The notes under the pieces are model-generated. The model did not search any database, was not told the origin of the DNA, and saw only the letters and a list, made by a program, of their open reading frames with translations. From positions 2,292,221 to 2,356,220 of the forward strand of contig NZ_HG966617.1 of assembly GCF_000689395.1 (NCBI RefSeq): DNA of 64,000 nt, in the 5' to 3' direction. This document shows, one piece after another, positions 52,755-61,392 of this stretch. This DNA comes from Candidatus Phaeomarinobacter ectocarpi. GTDB lineage: Bacteria > Pseudomonadota > Alphaproteobacteria > CGMCC-115125. Made by a program: the position numbers and the translations under genes. How positions within the stretch are numbered: the first letter of the stretch is position 1; every line of letters starts with the position of its first letter.

Positions 52755-52850
52755 GGAACCAACCTGCATTCTGTCATTTGAGTCATTAAAGGTCCGCGTC
52801 GCTGAACCCTGTATGAACGGCATATCCGCCATAGGCAACTTAGCATCAGC

Positions 52851-55301
52851 TTAGGGCTCCGGCCCCACACGCTCAACATCCAGCCCATCCAGGTTTTCCT
52901 TGCCCGTCACCACATCAAGGGCCCGGAACCCCACCGTGCCGCGCCGCAGGAGATCGAGGAAAGCCCCCTGGGTGCTGATATTAAGATGCACCGGATAGCC
53001 CTCAAGCAGGTCCGGATTGGCACCCTGCAGCGTGATCTTGAGCGTCAGATCGCCATCAACAGGCCCGTCAATCTCAAGGCTCAGGACCTGAAAATGGAAG
53101 TTCTCCAGCGCCTGAAACGCGATGTTTGCGCCTTCAGCAGTTTGTCCCGCAGCGTCCGTGCTTGCATTTTGATACCGGACAATACCGCCGGGTTCAGCTG
53201 CAAGCTTCGCCTGCATCACATAGACGGACCCGTCCCTGATCTCGATCGGGACCGCTCCACCCAAAACCCCTTCGCCTGAGAGCCCCTCCATCTCCACCAG
53301 ATTGAGAAGGTCGGTCAGATTGACACTCAAGGCTGCAAGTTCCGCCCGCTGAACATCCGCACGCGTATTGAGCGCACCTGACGTCAGCACAAGCTGTCCG
53401 CCGGCAAACGGCCATTGCGCATTCTCAATGATGACATCGCCGCCGCCTTCAACCCGCACCAGTGCAATACCACCTTCAAGGGGCAGCCCCGCATCCACCA
53501 CGCCAATGGAAATGGCCTGCGTGCCTCGCGTGCGAACCGGAACAAGACTGGAAAACTCTATGTCTCCAGAAACCTGTGCAAACCGCGCAGCCGATGCCTG
53601 CAGCCCGACATTCACAAGTTCCGCCCGCGCAGACGAACGCCGCACACCCCTGTTGTTCCAGGCAATGGTCCCGGTGGCTGACACCTGTCCGGATACGGCA
53701 GCCACGACCCCCAGCAGCACCGGCGCAAGCTCCTGGGGTTGCAGTCCGTCCTCGGCGAAGGTCAAAGGCCCTGCCTTGAAATCAAGCAGACCGTCGCCAG
53801 TGGCAAGCTGGTGCGTGACGGTCGCTTTTGTCAGAACAATGCCGGCAGGGGTCTTGACGGTGACGGGGCCCGTAAGGCGGCTGGCAAGCAAACTGTCCTC
53901 GCCAAGCCCATCGAGCGACAAGGACGCTGACGCCACAACGGCGGCAAACCGCTTGGCCGCTTGCGTGTCGGTCACCCGCACACGGTCAATATCAAGCCGC
54001 CCAAGTTGTCCGGCGCTGCCCGGTGCAAGTGTGACATCTGCAGATATATTCTCCAGACGCAGGCCCTGTTGCGGCAGCGCAATGTCGCCGCCCTTGATCT
54101 TCAAAGCCGCAACAACCTGGCCATCCGCACCCTGACGAATGGTGGTATCCATCCGCGGCAACACACCATTGAGCGTATCTGCAAGCATTATGCGGGCCGG
54201 CATCAAGCTGAAGTCTGACCGCAGCGACGACGAAGCAACATCAATGCTGAGCACAGGGTCAGCGTCCGCCGGGCAAAACTGCAATTCGTCCAGCTTCCAG
54301 ACCGCATCAGCCGCCGCCGACAAGGCCACCAGCATGCACCCGCGCATGGAGAAGGAACCAGACCCCTCCTCAAGATCAAACCGCGCAGTCAGGTCAATCG
54401 GGGCGGAAGCATTGGTCACCGGCAGCGGCTGACCGGGACGCTCGGCGAACGCCAGATCGCCTGCGATGGACGCCTCTACAATCCCTGCGTCACCCAGGCG
54501 CATTTCAGCACCCACATCTGACAGAGAGATTTTGCCGGGAAGCCGCTCATGATCGCTTTCAAGATTGAAAGACGTAAGACGCAGCACCTGACCATCCACG
54601 TCACTCGTGGCATCTATCCGCCCACCACCGCCTGCCAGATCACCGCTCAGGCGAACATCAAAGCCCGCAGCCAATGCAGATGTGTTGGCGGCCACCTCAA
54701 AAGACCCATCAAGGCCAACCTGCACATCTCCGTCCGGTGTCTCCAGAAAAAGCATTGCGTTGCTCAGATCCACCCGGTCCAGTGGCACGGATGTCTGTTC
54801 AGTCGCCGCGGATGGATCGCCAGGCGCCGTCAGTCGATCAATCAGTGGATTGAGCGCACCAAAATCCGGGGCGCCATCAACGAGCCGTCCGCGGAGAACC
54901 AGATCGTGCAACGACACAGTGCCGATGCGCCCTGCCCACAGCTCCAGGGGCGTGTAGGTCAGATCAACCCGGCCGACGGACAGCGTGTCGTCAGCCTCAT
55001 CGCTACCTCCCACCGTCACATTGGACAGCGTCGCCTGGCGCCAGCCAATGTCATCGAACTGCAGATCAAGGCCCACAAGCCCAAGGTCAGAAGCCGCTGA
55101 CTGCACAACTGGGCGCGCCAGCGACGGCAGATAATGAACGAGGCCCGCGATCCCGAGCCCCAGGACCACGAATAGACCCAGCACCCACCAGCGAATGCGC
55201 TTCAGGACACCCCGGCGCGGCTGGTCGGCTTCTGGTGCAGGGACGCTGTCCTCCGCAGAAGACAGTCCGCTGGACGTTGTCTGGTCGCCTTGCGAGGTCA
55301 T
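52851..55301 (-). CDS. ydbH: YdbH-type AsmA-like intermembrane lipid transport protein
   Basis: An 816-aa protein anchored by one N-terminal membrane segment (about 35-60, WWVLGLFVVLGLGIAGLVHYL in parts). The rest is a long repetitive beta-strand region with the pattern of AsmA-like proteins (YhdP/TamB/YdbH), which form a hydrophobic groove for phospholipids across the periplasm. The C-terminus has FHFQVLSLEIDGPVDGDL and DLLEGYPVHLNISTQGAF typical of YdbH. The start is ATG 55301 or GTG 55316. It heads the ydbH-ynbE-ydbL operon. Confidence 0.88.
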   Translation of the reverse strand: MTSQGDQTTSSGLSSAEDSVPAPEADQPRRGVLKRIRWWVLGLFVVLGLGIAGLVHYLPSLARPVVQSAASDLGLVGLDLQFDDIGWRQATLSNVTVGGSDEADDTLSVGRVDLTYTPLELWAGRIGTVSLHDLVLRGRLVDGAPDFGALNPLIDRLTAPGDPSAATEQTSVPLDRVDLSNAMLFLETPDGDVQVGLDGSFEVAANTSALAAGFDVRLSGDLAGGGGRIDATSDVDGQVLRLTSFNLESDHERLPGKISLSDVGAEMRLGDAGIVEASIAGDLAFAERPGQPLPVTNASAPIDLTARFDLEEGSGSFSMRGCMLVALSAAADAVWKLDELQFCPADADPVLSIDVASSSLRSDFSLMPARIMLADTLNGVLPRMDTTIRQGADGQVVAALKIKGGDIALPQQGLRLENISADVTLAPGSAGQLGRLDIDRVRVTDTQAAKRFAAVVASASLSLDGLGEDSLLASRLTGPVTVKTPAGIVLTKATVTHQLATGDGLLDFKAGPLTFAEDGLQPQELAPVLLGVVAAVSGQVSATGTIAWNNRGVRRSSARAELVNVGLQASAARFAQVSGDIEFSSLVPVRTRGTQAISIGVVDAGLPLEGGIALVRVEGGGDVIIENAQWPFAGGQLVLTSGALNTRADVQRAELAALSVNLTDLLNLVEMEGLSGEGVLGGAVPIEIRDGSVYVMQAKLAAEPGGIVRYQNASTDAAGQTAEGANIAFQALENFHFQVLSLEIDGPVDGDLTLKITLQGANPDLLEGYPVHLNISTQGAFLDLLRRGTVGFRALDVVTGKENLDGLDVERVGPEP

Positions 55302-55516
55302 AACCGGGTTAACCACTTGCCTTATTGATGCCAGAGACAGCCATTAGGCACTGAACATCACATTTACCTCATGCACAAATACGGCATGTACAAGAAGCTG
55401 CCCGCACGATATCGAGAACACAGAAGAAAAGCCGCTCCCATACAAGGTGGCATTCCGCAGCAGCCTGATCAGAACCAACTGACCGCCTGCGGCCAGATTT
55501 GAGGAACTCAACGACC

Positions 55517-56050
55517 ATGAAGATTTTGTCTCACCTGCGCTCATCAGCCGGACCTGCATCTGCCTCCAAAGGGTCAAGTGCTCTGACATGCGCTGTTGCT
55601 GCAGCCCTGACAGTGTTCTTCTTCCTGCCACAACCCGCGAACGCCCAATGGGTTTCCACAAAAGAGCTGGTGGACAATTTTTGTGAAGACGAAGCTGCAG
55701 AAGAATCAGCTTTCTGCGCTGGCTATGTCGCAGGCGCGCTGCACGTGCTGATGGCCCCGCCGGAGCTGATGCCGACCGGCCAGTTCTGCATCGAGGTGGA
55801 CAAGCAGCCAAAGCTGAGTGCCATCGCCGACCGTCTCACGACATTGCGCAAGGAACAGCCCGAGCTTGAGGATACACCGGCCTTCACCGTCATTGCAGCC
55901 ATCATTGAACGCGGCTTCCCCTGCCCTGAGGACATCATTGATCCGAATGCGCCAACTATCCAGCAACCTGCTGCACAGGCTCCGGCGCCAGCAGCCCCGC
56001 AGGAACCAAGCACACCGTCTGATCTCTTTGGACTGCCATCATCTGAGTAA
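55517..56050 (+). CDS. Rap1a/Tai-like secreted protein
   Basis: A 177-aa protein with a signal peptide (basic lead, hydrophobic TCAVAAALTVFFFLP, cleavage near ANA-Q). The mature domain has the Rap1a/Tai arrangement: FC, FCAGYVAGAL, a third Cys (GQFCIEV), a helix with LPTLRKEQPEL-like content and a last Cys in RGFPCPED. Family members include type VI secretion immunity proteins, but many are not linked to effectors. A Pro/Ala/Gln-rich tail of about 35 residues follows. No effector gene is adjacent. Confidence 0.72.
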   Translation: MKILSHLRSSAGPASASKGSSALTCAVAAALTVFFFLPQPANAQWVSTKELVDNFCEDEAAEESAFCAGYVAGALHVLMAPPELMPTGQFCIEVDKQPKLSAIADRLTTLRKEQPELEDTPAFTVIAAIIERGFPCPEDIIDPNAPTIQQPAAQAPAPAAPQEPSTPSDLFGLPSSE

Positions 56051-56108
56051 TCGATCCGTAAAACAGGCCAGCGCAAACCCGGTTGCTGGCCGAATGGAGG
56101 ACACGATC

Positions 56109-56681
56109 ATGGACTTCCTGAAGACCGCACTCGCAATGCCGGCAATAGTTCTGGCGTCGTTCCTGTTGCTCACAGCACCTGCGGCTGCTGAGACCGACGG
56201 CACCTACTCTGAAGATGAGATTGTTCAGGCGGTACGAGGCTTCTTCGGCGACGTGTCCGAAGACATGGCCAAGGCCGTCAGCAAGGTCTTTGAAGATCAA
56301 GGCCGCCCCAACGCCTATATCGTTGGCGAGGAAGGCGCAGGCGCCATTGGCGTTGGCCTGCGATACGGCAGCGGCAGCATCCACATGAAGCCGGGACGGG
56401 TTCAAAAGGTCTACTGGCAGGGGCCGTCCATCGGCTGGGACATTGGCGGCAACGCCTCAAAGGTGTTCACCCTCGTCTACAACTTGCCAAATATTGACGG
56501 CATCTATCGCCGCTTCCCCGGTGTTGAAGGATCGCTCTACGTGATCGGCGGCGTTGGTGTGAACTATCAGCAGGCGGGTGACGTGATCCTTGCCCCTATG
56601 CGGGCAGGCGCTGGTCTGCGTGCCGGTGCCAATGTCGGGTATCTCAGCTACACCCGCGAACGGCGCATCCTGCCGTTCTAG
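56109..56681 (+). CDS. DUF1134 family secreted protein
   Basis: A 190-aa protein. Signal peptide MDFLKTALAMPAIVLASFLLLTAP...AAAE. The mature part shows the DUF1134 core: GFFGDVSEDMAKAVSKVFEDQG, GYGVGLRYG-like GAIGVGLRYGSG, VYWQGPSIGWDIGGNASKVFTLVY (in parts), YRRFPGVEGSLYVIGGVGVNY (in parts) and the end GYLSYTRERRILPF. This matches the SYLF/YSC84-like fold of alphaproteobacterial exported proteins of unknown function. GGAGG eight bases before the ATG sets the start. A strong hairpin follows. Confidence 0.85.
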   Translation: MDFLKTALAMPAIVLASFLLLTAPAAAETDGTYSEDEIVQAVRGFFGDVSEDMAKAVSKVFEDQGRPNAYIVGEEGAGAIGVGLRYGSGSIHMKPGRVQKVYWQGPSIGWDIGGNASKVFTLVYNLPNIDGIYRRFPGVEGSLYVIGGVGVNYQQAGDVILAPMRAGAGLRAGANVGYLSYTRERRILPF

Positions 56682-56704
56682 GTCTTGGACCACCCTTCAA
56701 ACTG

Positions 56705-56741
56705 AAAACGCCGACCTCTCGAAAAGAGCGTCGGCGTTTTC
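56705..56741. terminator. Bidirectional rho-independent terminator
   Basis: AAAA, stem CGCCGAC...CTCT / AGAG...GTCGGCG with a short A-rich loop, then TTTT. It ends DUF1134 (plus) and the small acidic protein gene (minus). Confidence 0.85.
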
Positions 56742-56767
56742 ATGTCTGCTGACATTTCCCGGTCCGC

Positions 56768-57025
56768 TTATTCGTCGTCGACTTCCTGCTCGTCAGAAGA
56801 GGATGTTTCGTCTTCTTCCTCCACAGTCTCGTCAAAGGTTTCCACGACGATGCCGGAATCGAACGCGCCTTCAATCATCACGTCTTCTTCGATGAACACA
56901 TCATTGGTGAAAAAGCTGCCATCCTGGGCCATGGCTGAACCGCCCACGGCGACCGCCGCCACACAGCCAAAAATCAGCCCACAGAACTTTGGTGAAGCTC
57001 GTCCAACGCCAAAAATCTGCTTCAT
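56768..57025 (-). CDS. Small secreted acidic protein
   Basis: An 85-aa protein. A signal peptide (KFCGLIFGCVAAVAVGGSAMA, cleaved before QDG) is followed by about 50 residues that are strongly acidic, with FIEEDVMIEGAFDSG and an end of Glu/Asp/Ser (EEEDETSSSDEQEVDDE). There are no cysteines in the mature part. I recognise no family. It follows another acidic secreted gene on the same strand after a terminator. The similar EED-hydrophobic alternation suggests the two may be related in function. Confidence 0.6.
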   Translation of the reverse strand: MKQIFGVGRASPKFCGLIFGCVAAVAVGGSAMAQDGSFFTNDVFIEEDVMIEGAFDSGIVVETFDETVEEEDETSSSDEQEVDDE

Positions 57026-57092
57026 ACCGGGAACCGCCCAAATCCATTTCGACCCAATGTGTGCGCCCGATTGTGCGCCAGAAGGTATGACC

Positions 57093-57132
57093 AAAAAAAG
57101 GGCGCTGATGCAATGCCCTCAGCGCCCTTTTC
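57093..57132 (-). terminator. Rho-independent terminator
   Basis: On the minus strand the stem GGGCGCTGA / TCAGCGCCC is followed by TTTTTTT. It lies about 40 bases after the stop of the repeat protein gene (57173-57424). Confidence 0.85.
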
Positions 57133-57172
57133 CAAATCAGCGTTGATCCTGATGCAGCGACCAGGAAACAGC

Positions 57173-57424
57173 CTACTCTTCGTAGGTTTCCTCGATGATG
57201 ATTTCTTCCTCGTAGGTCTCTTCGATGATCTCTTCTTCGTAAGTTTCCTCGACGATTTCTTCCTCGTAGGTCTCTTCGATGATCTCTTCTTCGTAGGTTT
57301 CCTCGATGATGACTTCTTCTTCGTAGTAGTCTTCTGCGAGAGCCGGGCTGCTCACAGAAGCTGTTCCGAAAGCAAGACCAATGGCAGCAGCAGCGGCGAT
57401 ACCGAATGATGATTTGAACGACAT
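57173..57424 (-). CDS. Secreted tandem-repeat acidic protein (EETYEEEI repeats)
   Basis: An 83-aa protein. Signal peptide MSFKSSFGIAAAAAIGLAFG...PALA, cleaved before EDYY. The entire mature part of about 53 residues is five copies of a 9-10 residue unit EETYEEEII (variants with V and an extra I). It contains only Glu, Ile, Val, Thr, Tyr, one Asp and no Lys/Arg. The charge and alternation suggest either a cation-binding extended strand or an amyloid-like beta repeat. No known family. A 54-base higher-order repeat is visible in the DNA. Confidence 0.7.
   Translation of the reverse strand: MSFKSSFGIAAAAAIGLAFGTASVSSPALAEDYYEEEVIIEETYEEEIIEETYEEEIVEETYEEEIIEETYEEEIIIEETYEE
57176..57330 (-). repeat. 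27/54-bp tandem repeat within a secreted protein gene
   Basis: A 27-base unit encodes nine residues. A stretch of 37 bases starting at 57205 is repeated exactly at 57259, a period of 54 (two units). The repetition suggests recent slippage or unequal exchange and potential length variation between strains. Confidence 0.8.
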
Positions 57425-57542
57425 GCAATTTTCCCCTGTGTCACAAAATGTTTGCACACCGAGTTGAACCCATGTTTTCGTCCAGCACAACAAATCCCTT
57501 ACCCTGAGGAGGGAGTTTTTCTGCGCGGCGTTCATACTGCAT

Positions 57543-57887
57543 TCAGGCTGGGTTTGTGCGGCGTTTAAGCTCTGCGAGGACAACGGCAACGCCGCGAACG
57601 GCAAAATACCCCACCGCACCGGCCACGAGAGCCACAAATGGCCAATCCGCAAAATACCCGGTCACCTGCATGGTCGCGTAGCTGAGCACAGCCACACCGG
57701 CCCAGGCTCCCAGTGCCGTTTTACGCCCGCCATCCTCATACCATTCCACGTCGCCGCCGCCCGCAAAGGGCCCATCGCCGGGCTCATCATCAATTGGCTC
57801 CACATCAGCCGACGGCGCTTCAACGGCAGCCACCATGTCGGGTGCCGGTGTCACAACTGCGCTGGTCTGGTCACGGGTATCGGTCAT
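57543..57887 (-). CDS. Small membrane protein with acidic N-terminus
   Basis: A 114-aa protein. The first 55 residues are acidic and Pro/Ala-rich (VEPIDDEPGDGPFAGGG), followed by two hydrophobic segments (about 60-75 and 82-103) and a basic end (ELKRRTNPA). It is a likely inner-membrane protein with cytoplasmic tails. No family recognised. It is divergent from the coiled-coil gene that starts 165 bases to the right. Confidence 0.65.
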   Translation of the reverse strand: MTDTRDQTSAVVTPAPDMVAAVEAPSADVEPIDDEPGDGPFAGGGDVEWYEDGGRKTALGAWAGVAVLSYATMQVTGYFADWPFVALVAGAVGYFAVRGVAVVLAELKRRTNPA

Positions 57888-58051
57888 GGGGGCAGTTTAA
57901 CGGTGTTTTGCCAACAAGGTGGCAACTTTCCTGCGTTTTTGGCAATCTGCGCCGTGGGGATGCGCTTGGGGAAGCCAACATCCCTGATTTGGGGCGTAGC
58001 GCACCGGCTGCAATGTATTTCTGCCGGTGCCGAGTTGGGGTTGAGTACACC

Positions 58052-58909
58052 ATGGCCGAAGCACTGATGCTTGTCCTTCTGGGCGTGTTGATAATGGCAC
58101 TTGCTGCCTTGGCCCTTGCACCACTGCTGTGGGCACGGGCTGCCAAAGTCACAACGGAACGTGTCCGGCAGGATGTCCATTCCGCCGCCTTTCACGAGGC
58201 AAGCGATCACGTCTCCAAAAAATACGAAGGCAAGATTGCAGCCCGCGAGGGCAGCCTGCTCACAGAAATCCAGCAACTCGAAGCATCACGCGACAAGATC
58301 TCTTCCGAGGCCTCAAGCCGCGTCAGTGCACTGGAAGAAACCCGGGCAAGCCTCGAACAGGAAATCGCCAATCGAGATGCCCTGCTCGTTGAAAGCGAAA
58401 ACCAGATGCAGGCCTTGGCGGAAAACGTGCGCAATCTCGGGGCCCGCGCAGATTCGCTGGGACGAGAAGCAGCCGATCTTGGCAGCCGTGCAGAAGCCTT
58501 GAGTTCTGAAATTGTGGGCCTGGGCGAATCTCATCACGAGATTGCACAGTCCCTACACCCTGAAGCAGCCCCGGCCTCACCTTCTGTTGCAGCCCCTGTC
58601 GCCTATGACGAGACAGTTGCCGCAGAAGCACCTGCAGACGCATCCGCACCTACACCTGAAACGCCTGCGCACGACACGGCCCAGCAATTTGTGAGTGAAG
58701 ACACCACATACGATCAGAGTTCCGATCAAAGTGCTGATCAGGTTACGGACGAGAGCGCGGACCAGCCCGAGCCGGACCTGCAGCCGGAACCACAGGTCGA
58801 GCAGCAGCCCGAGCAGCAGCCCGATCAGCAGGTGATAGCGGCCGCCGCGCCCAAGGAACCCACACTCTCAGATCGCATCCGCGCCCTGCGCGACGGCGTA
58901 TCTGCCTAA
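58052..58909 (+). CDS. Membrane-anchored coiled-coil protein with acidic Gln/Pro tail
   Basis: A 285-aa protein. One N-terminal membrane segment (LMLVLLGVLIMALAALALAP) is followed by a coiled coil (about 30-165, GSLLTEIQQLEASRDKISSEAS in parts, LEQEIANRDALLVESENQM, with GARADSLGREAADLGSRAEAL heptads), then an acidic linker rich in Asp/Gln/Pro (QSSDQSADQ, PEPQVEQQPEQQ). A short conserved-looking helix TLSDRIRALRDGVSA closes the protein. The topology resembles RmuC- or tethering-type proteins without their domains. The function is unknown. Confidence 0.65.
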   Translation: MAEALMLVLLGVLIMALAALALAPLLWARAAKVTTERVRQDVHSAAFHEASDHVSKKYEGKIAAREGSLLTEIQQLEASRDKISSEASSRVSALEETRASLEQEIANRDALLVESENQMQALAENVRNLGARADSLGREAADLGSRAEALSSEIVGLGESHHEIAQSLHPEAAPASPSVAAPVAYDETVAAEAPADASAPTPETPAHDTAQQFVSEDTTYDQSSDQSADQVTDESADQPEPDLQPEPQVEQQPEQQPDQQVIAAAAPKEPTLSDRIRALRDGVSA

Positions 58910-59037
58910 GACGGCTCTTCACCAGCCAGACACGCGCTACCGCACTTGACTGCCGCTGATCAATCGAACAGTAAGTGCTGCGTCTTGCCGCGACACCTGA
59001 TATGGTCCGCCGCAAAACTGCAGTCGGGGGACAAAGC

Positions 59038-60969
59038 ATGCACGTTCGGTCAACAAGAAAAATACTGGTCTCACTTGTGGCGGTAGCCGTTTCTGCCGGT
59101 ATGTCGCTGACATCTTCCCAGGCCCAGACAGCACAGCCGGCGCAGACGGCCCCGGCGGCACAGCCGGCGCAGACGGCCCCGGCGGCACAGCCGACCCAGC
59201 CGGAACAAGCGGCCCAACCGGCCGGGAAACCCAATTTTCTGGTCGTCATGGTCGATGACATGGGCTGGTCGGACCCCGGCTTCCTTGGCAGCAAAATCCG
59301 CACGCCACACATTGATGCCCTGGCCGAACGCGGCACGTTCATGTCCAACTTCTATGTGGCGCCCACCTGCTCACCGACCCGCTCCATGCTGATGACGGGC
59401 GTCAGCAATCACGCCGCCGGTGTTGGCACCATGCATACCCTGCAGGCGCCCAATCAGTTGGGCCTGACGGAATACGGTGCTCAGTTGCATGATGGCGTTG
59501 TCACCATCGCCGAAATGCTGAAGGCCAATGGGTACGCCACGATGATGAGTGGCAAATGGCACCTGGCAATCGATGAAGACCAGCGGCCACACAATCGTGG
59601 CTTTGATCGTGCCTTTGGCCTCTTGGAAGGCGCCTCCAGTCACTTCGCAGATCAACGCCAGATCGGTGTGCTCGAAACGGTCACCTACCTGGAAGACGGC
59701 AAACCGATCGAACTGCCCGAAGATTTCTATTCCAGCGTCGGCTACACCGACAAAATCATCGAGTACATGGATGGCGCGGCAGACACACCGTTCTTTGCCT
59801 ATCTTGCCTACACAGCACCCCATGACCCTTTGCAGGTCCCGGATGAATGGCTTGATCGCTACAAGGGTGTTTTTGATGACGGCCCGGCTGCCGAAAAAGA
59901 GCAACGGCGGCAGCGTCTGGTGGAACTGGGCCTGATCAGTCCGGACAGCCAACTGGATGCCCCGCTCAATTTCCCAAGCTGGCTGCCATCCTACAAAGCG
60001 CCATGGGCTGAACGATCACCAGAAGAACGTGCCATCGACATCCGCCGTATGGAAATCTACGCCGCCATGGTGGAACTGCTGGATCAGCAAATGGGCAGAG
60101 TGGTTGCACGACTGGAAGAGACCGGCCGCCTCGACAACACCTACATCATTTTCCTGTCTGACAATGGTGCGTCCGTCACCACGCCGATTGTCTATCGGGG
60201 CAACACGCGCGAGTGGCTGCATGCCAATTACGACCAGAGCCCGGAGCGCATGGGACAGGCCGGGTCCTTCACAACCATGGGCCGGGACTGGGCCAACAGC
60301 AGCAACACGCCTTTCCGGCTGTTCAAGGCAACTGTGGCCGAAGGGGGCGTCAGATCCCCGATGATCATTTCCGGCCCGGGCCTTGAGCGCGGGGTGATCC
60401 GCAACAGCACCGGGCATGTGACAGACCTGGCACCCACGCTCTACGAACTGGCGGGCATAACGTCCAAGGACCACCCGCTCTATGACGGCAAGCTCCAGCC
60501 GCGCGGCCAGTCCATTCTGCCCATTCTGGCGAATGACGACGGCGACGAAAGCCGGGCCATCGTCACAGAGCTGTTCGGCAACCGCATGGTCCGGCAAGGC
60601 AACTTAAAAGCCGTTTTTCTGGGCCCGCCGGTTGGAAGCAGCGAATGGGAAATATTCGACATTGCAGCCGATCCCAGCGCGACCGCCAACCTGGCCGACA
60701 AGTTTCCCGAGAAACTGGCTGAAATGGTGCAGGCCTACGAAGATTTTGCCGCCACCAACAATGTGGTGACGCCTGAGCCTCCGCTGACGCTGCGCCCTGG
60801 GGTTTTCTTTGAAGGCAAGTGCAACTGGTGGTGCGAGGCGAGATTCGCGATCGCGGAAACCTTGGTCAACCCGTCAAGCCGCAACACGCTTTTCGCCGTG
60901 ATCGGGGCTGCGCTGTTGCTTGGCGGGTTTATGCTTATCCGCAGCAGGCGCAAGAAGCGCGCAGCGTAA
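59038..60969 (+). CDS. Arylsulfatase (formylglycine-type sulfatase)
   Basis: A 643-aa exported sulfatase. Signal peptide (about 1-29, ending SSQAQ), then an Ala/Gln/Pro/Thr repeat linker (30-65). The sulfatase domain has the metal motif VVMVDDMGWSD, Cys111 in CSPTRSMLMTG (the C-x-P-x-R formylglycine site), GKWHL and FLSDNGAS. A C-terminal membrane segment (LFAVIGAALLLGGFMLI) with a basic tail RSRRKKRAA anchors it, active site towards the periplasm. It hydrolyses sulfate esters after conversion of Cys by a formylglycine-generating enzyme not seen here. GGGGGA precedes the ATG. Confidence 0.93.
   Translation: MHVRSTRKILVSLVAVAVSAGMSLTSSQAQTAQPAQTAPAAQPAQTAPAAQPTQPEQAAQPAGKPNFLVVMVDDMGWSDPGFLGSKIRTPHIDALAERGTFMSNFYVAPTCSPTRSMLMTGVSNHAAGVGTMHTLQAPNQLGLTEYGAQLHDGVVTIAEMLKANGYATMMSGKWHLAIDEDQRPHNRGFDRAFGLLEGASSHFADQRQIGVLETVTYLEDGKPIELPEDFYSSVGYTDKIIEYMDGAADTPFFAYLAYTAPHDPLQVPDEWLDRYKGVFDDGPAAEKEQRRQRLVELGLISPDSQLDAPLNFPSWLPSYKAPWAERSPEERAIDIRRMEIYAAMVELLDQQMGRVVARLEETGRLDNTYIIFLSDNGASVTTPIVYRGNTREWLHANYDQSPERMGQAGSFTTMGRDWANSSNTPFRLFKATVAEGGVRSPMIISGPGLERGVIRNSTGHVTDLAPTLYELAGITSKDHPLYDGKLQPRGQSILPILANDDGDESRAIVTELFGNRMVRQGNLKAVFLGPPVGSSEWEIFDIAADPSATANLADKFPEKLAEMVQAYEDFAATNNVVTPEPPLTLRPGVFFEGKCNWWCEARFAIAETLVNPSSRNTLFAVIGAALLLGGFMLIRSRRKKRAA
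59131..59193 (+). repeat. 27-bp direct repeat in the sulfatase linker
   Basis: Two perfect 27-base copies (59131-59157 and 59158-59184) plus a partial third encode AQPAQTAPA units between signal peptide and sulfatase domain. The copies are identical in synonymous positions, indicating recent duplication. Confidence 0.85.
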
Positions 60970-60993
60970 GGTCAACCCAACCCGCAGCGACCT

Positions 60994-61392
60994 CTATGGT
61001 ACCGCAGGCGTCAGCACCAAAGAGCGGACCACCTGGCCGGAGCGCGTGTTCACCACCATGATCCGCTCGGGCTGGCCTTCGCTCACAAGATGAATGACCA
61101 GCCGGCGCTCGTCACCTGTCACCGCTTGGATCTGATACCCGGCAGGAACAGGCACTTCAAAGTCGCCCGCCTGCGTGACGGCAACAACAGGCTCAGGCGC
61201 CAATTCGGCCTCATCGCCAGAAGATGATATGCGTGAGGCTATGGTTGCCACCACAATGGCAAAGCCGATAATCAGCAGGACACCCAGCACAATGACGGTG
61301 ATAAGCAACACACGCTGCGTCCGCGCTGTTGCTTCGTCTATTTCTTCCATTTCGCCCGCATCGCCTGCGGGTTTGCTATCCTGAGCGGCCAT
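60994..61392 (-). CDS. Small single-pass membrane protein (DUF6476-like)
   Basis: A 132-aa protein. A cytoplasmic acidic/Thr lead (MAAQDSKPAGDAGEMEEID in parts) is followed by a membrane segment (about 30-52, VLLITVIVLGVLLIIGFAIV in parts) and a periplasmic beta-rich domain of about 75 residues (FEVPVPAGYQIQAVTGDERRLVIHL in parts, GQVVRSLVL). It is similar in layout to short alphaproteobacterial DUF6476 proteins. The function is unknown. Its start codon overlaps that of the divergent rluD gene. Confidence 0.68.
   Translation of the reverse strand: MAAQDSKPAGDAGEMEEIDEATARTQRVLLITVIVLGVLLIIGFAIVVATIASRISSSGDEAELAPEPVVAVTQAGDFEVPVPAGYQIQAVTGDERRLVIHLVSEGQPERIMVVNTRSGQVVRSLVLTPAVP

Noticed and set aside
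57176-57330. Repeat array considered as CRISPR
   Set aside because: Units are contiguous, in frame and coding, with no unique spacers and no cas genes.
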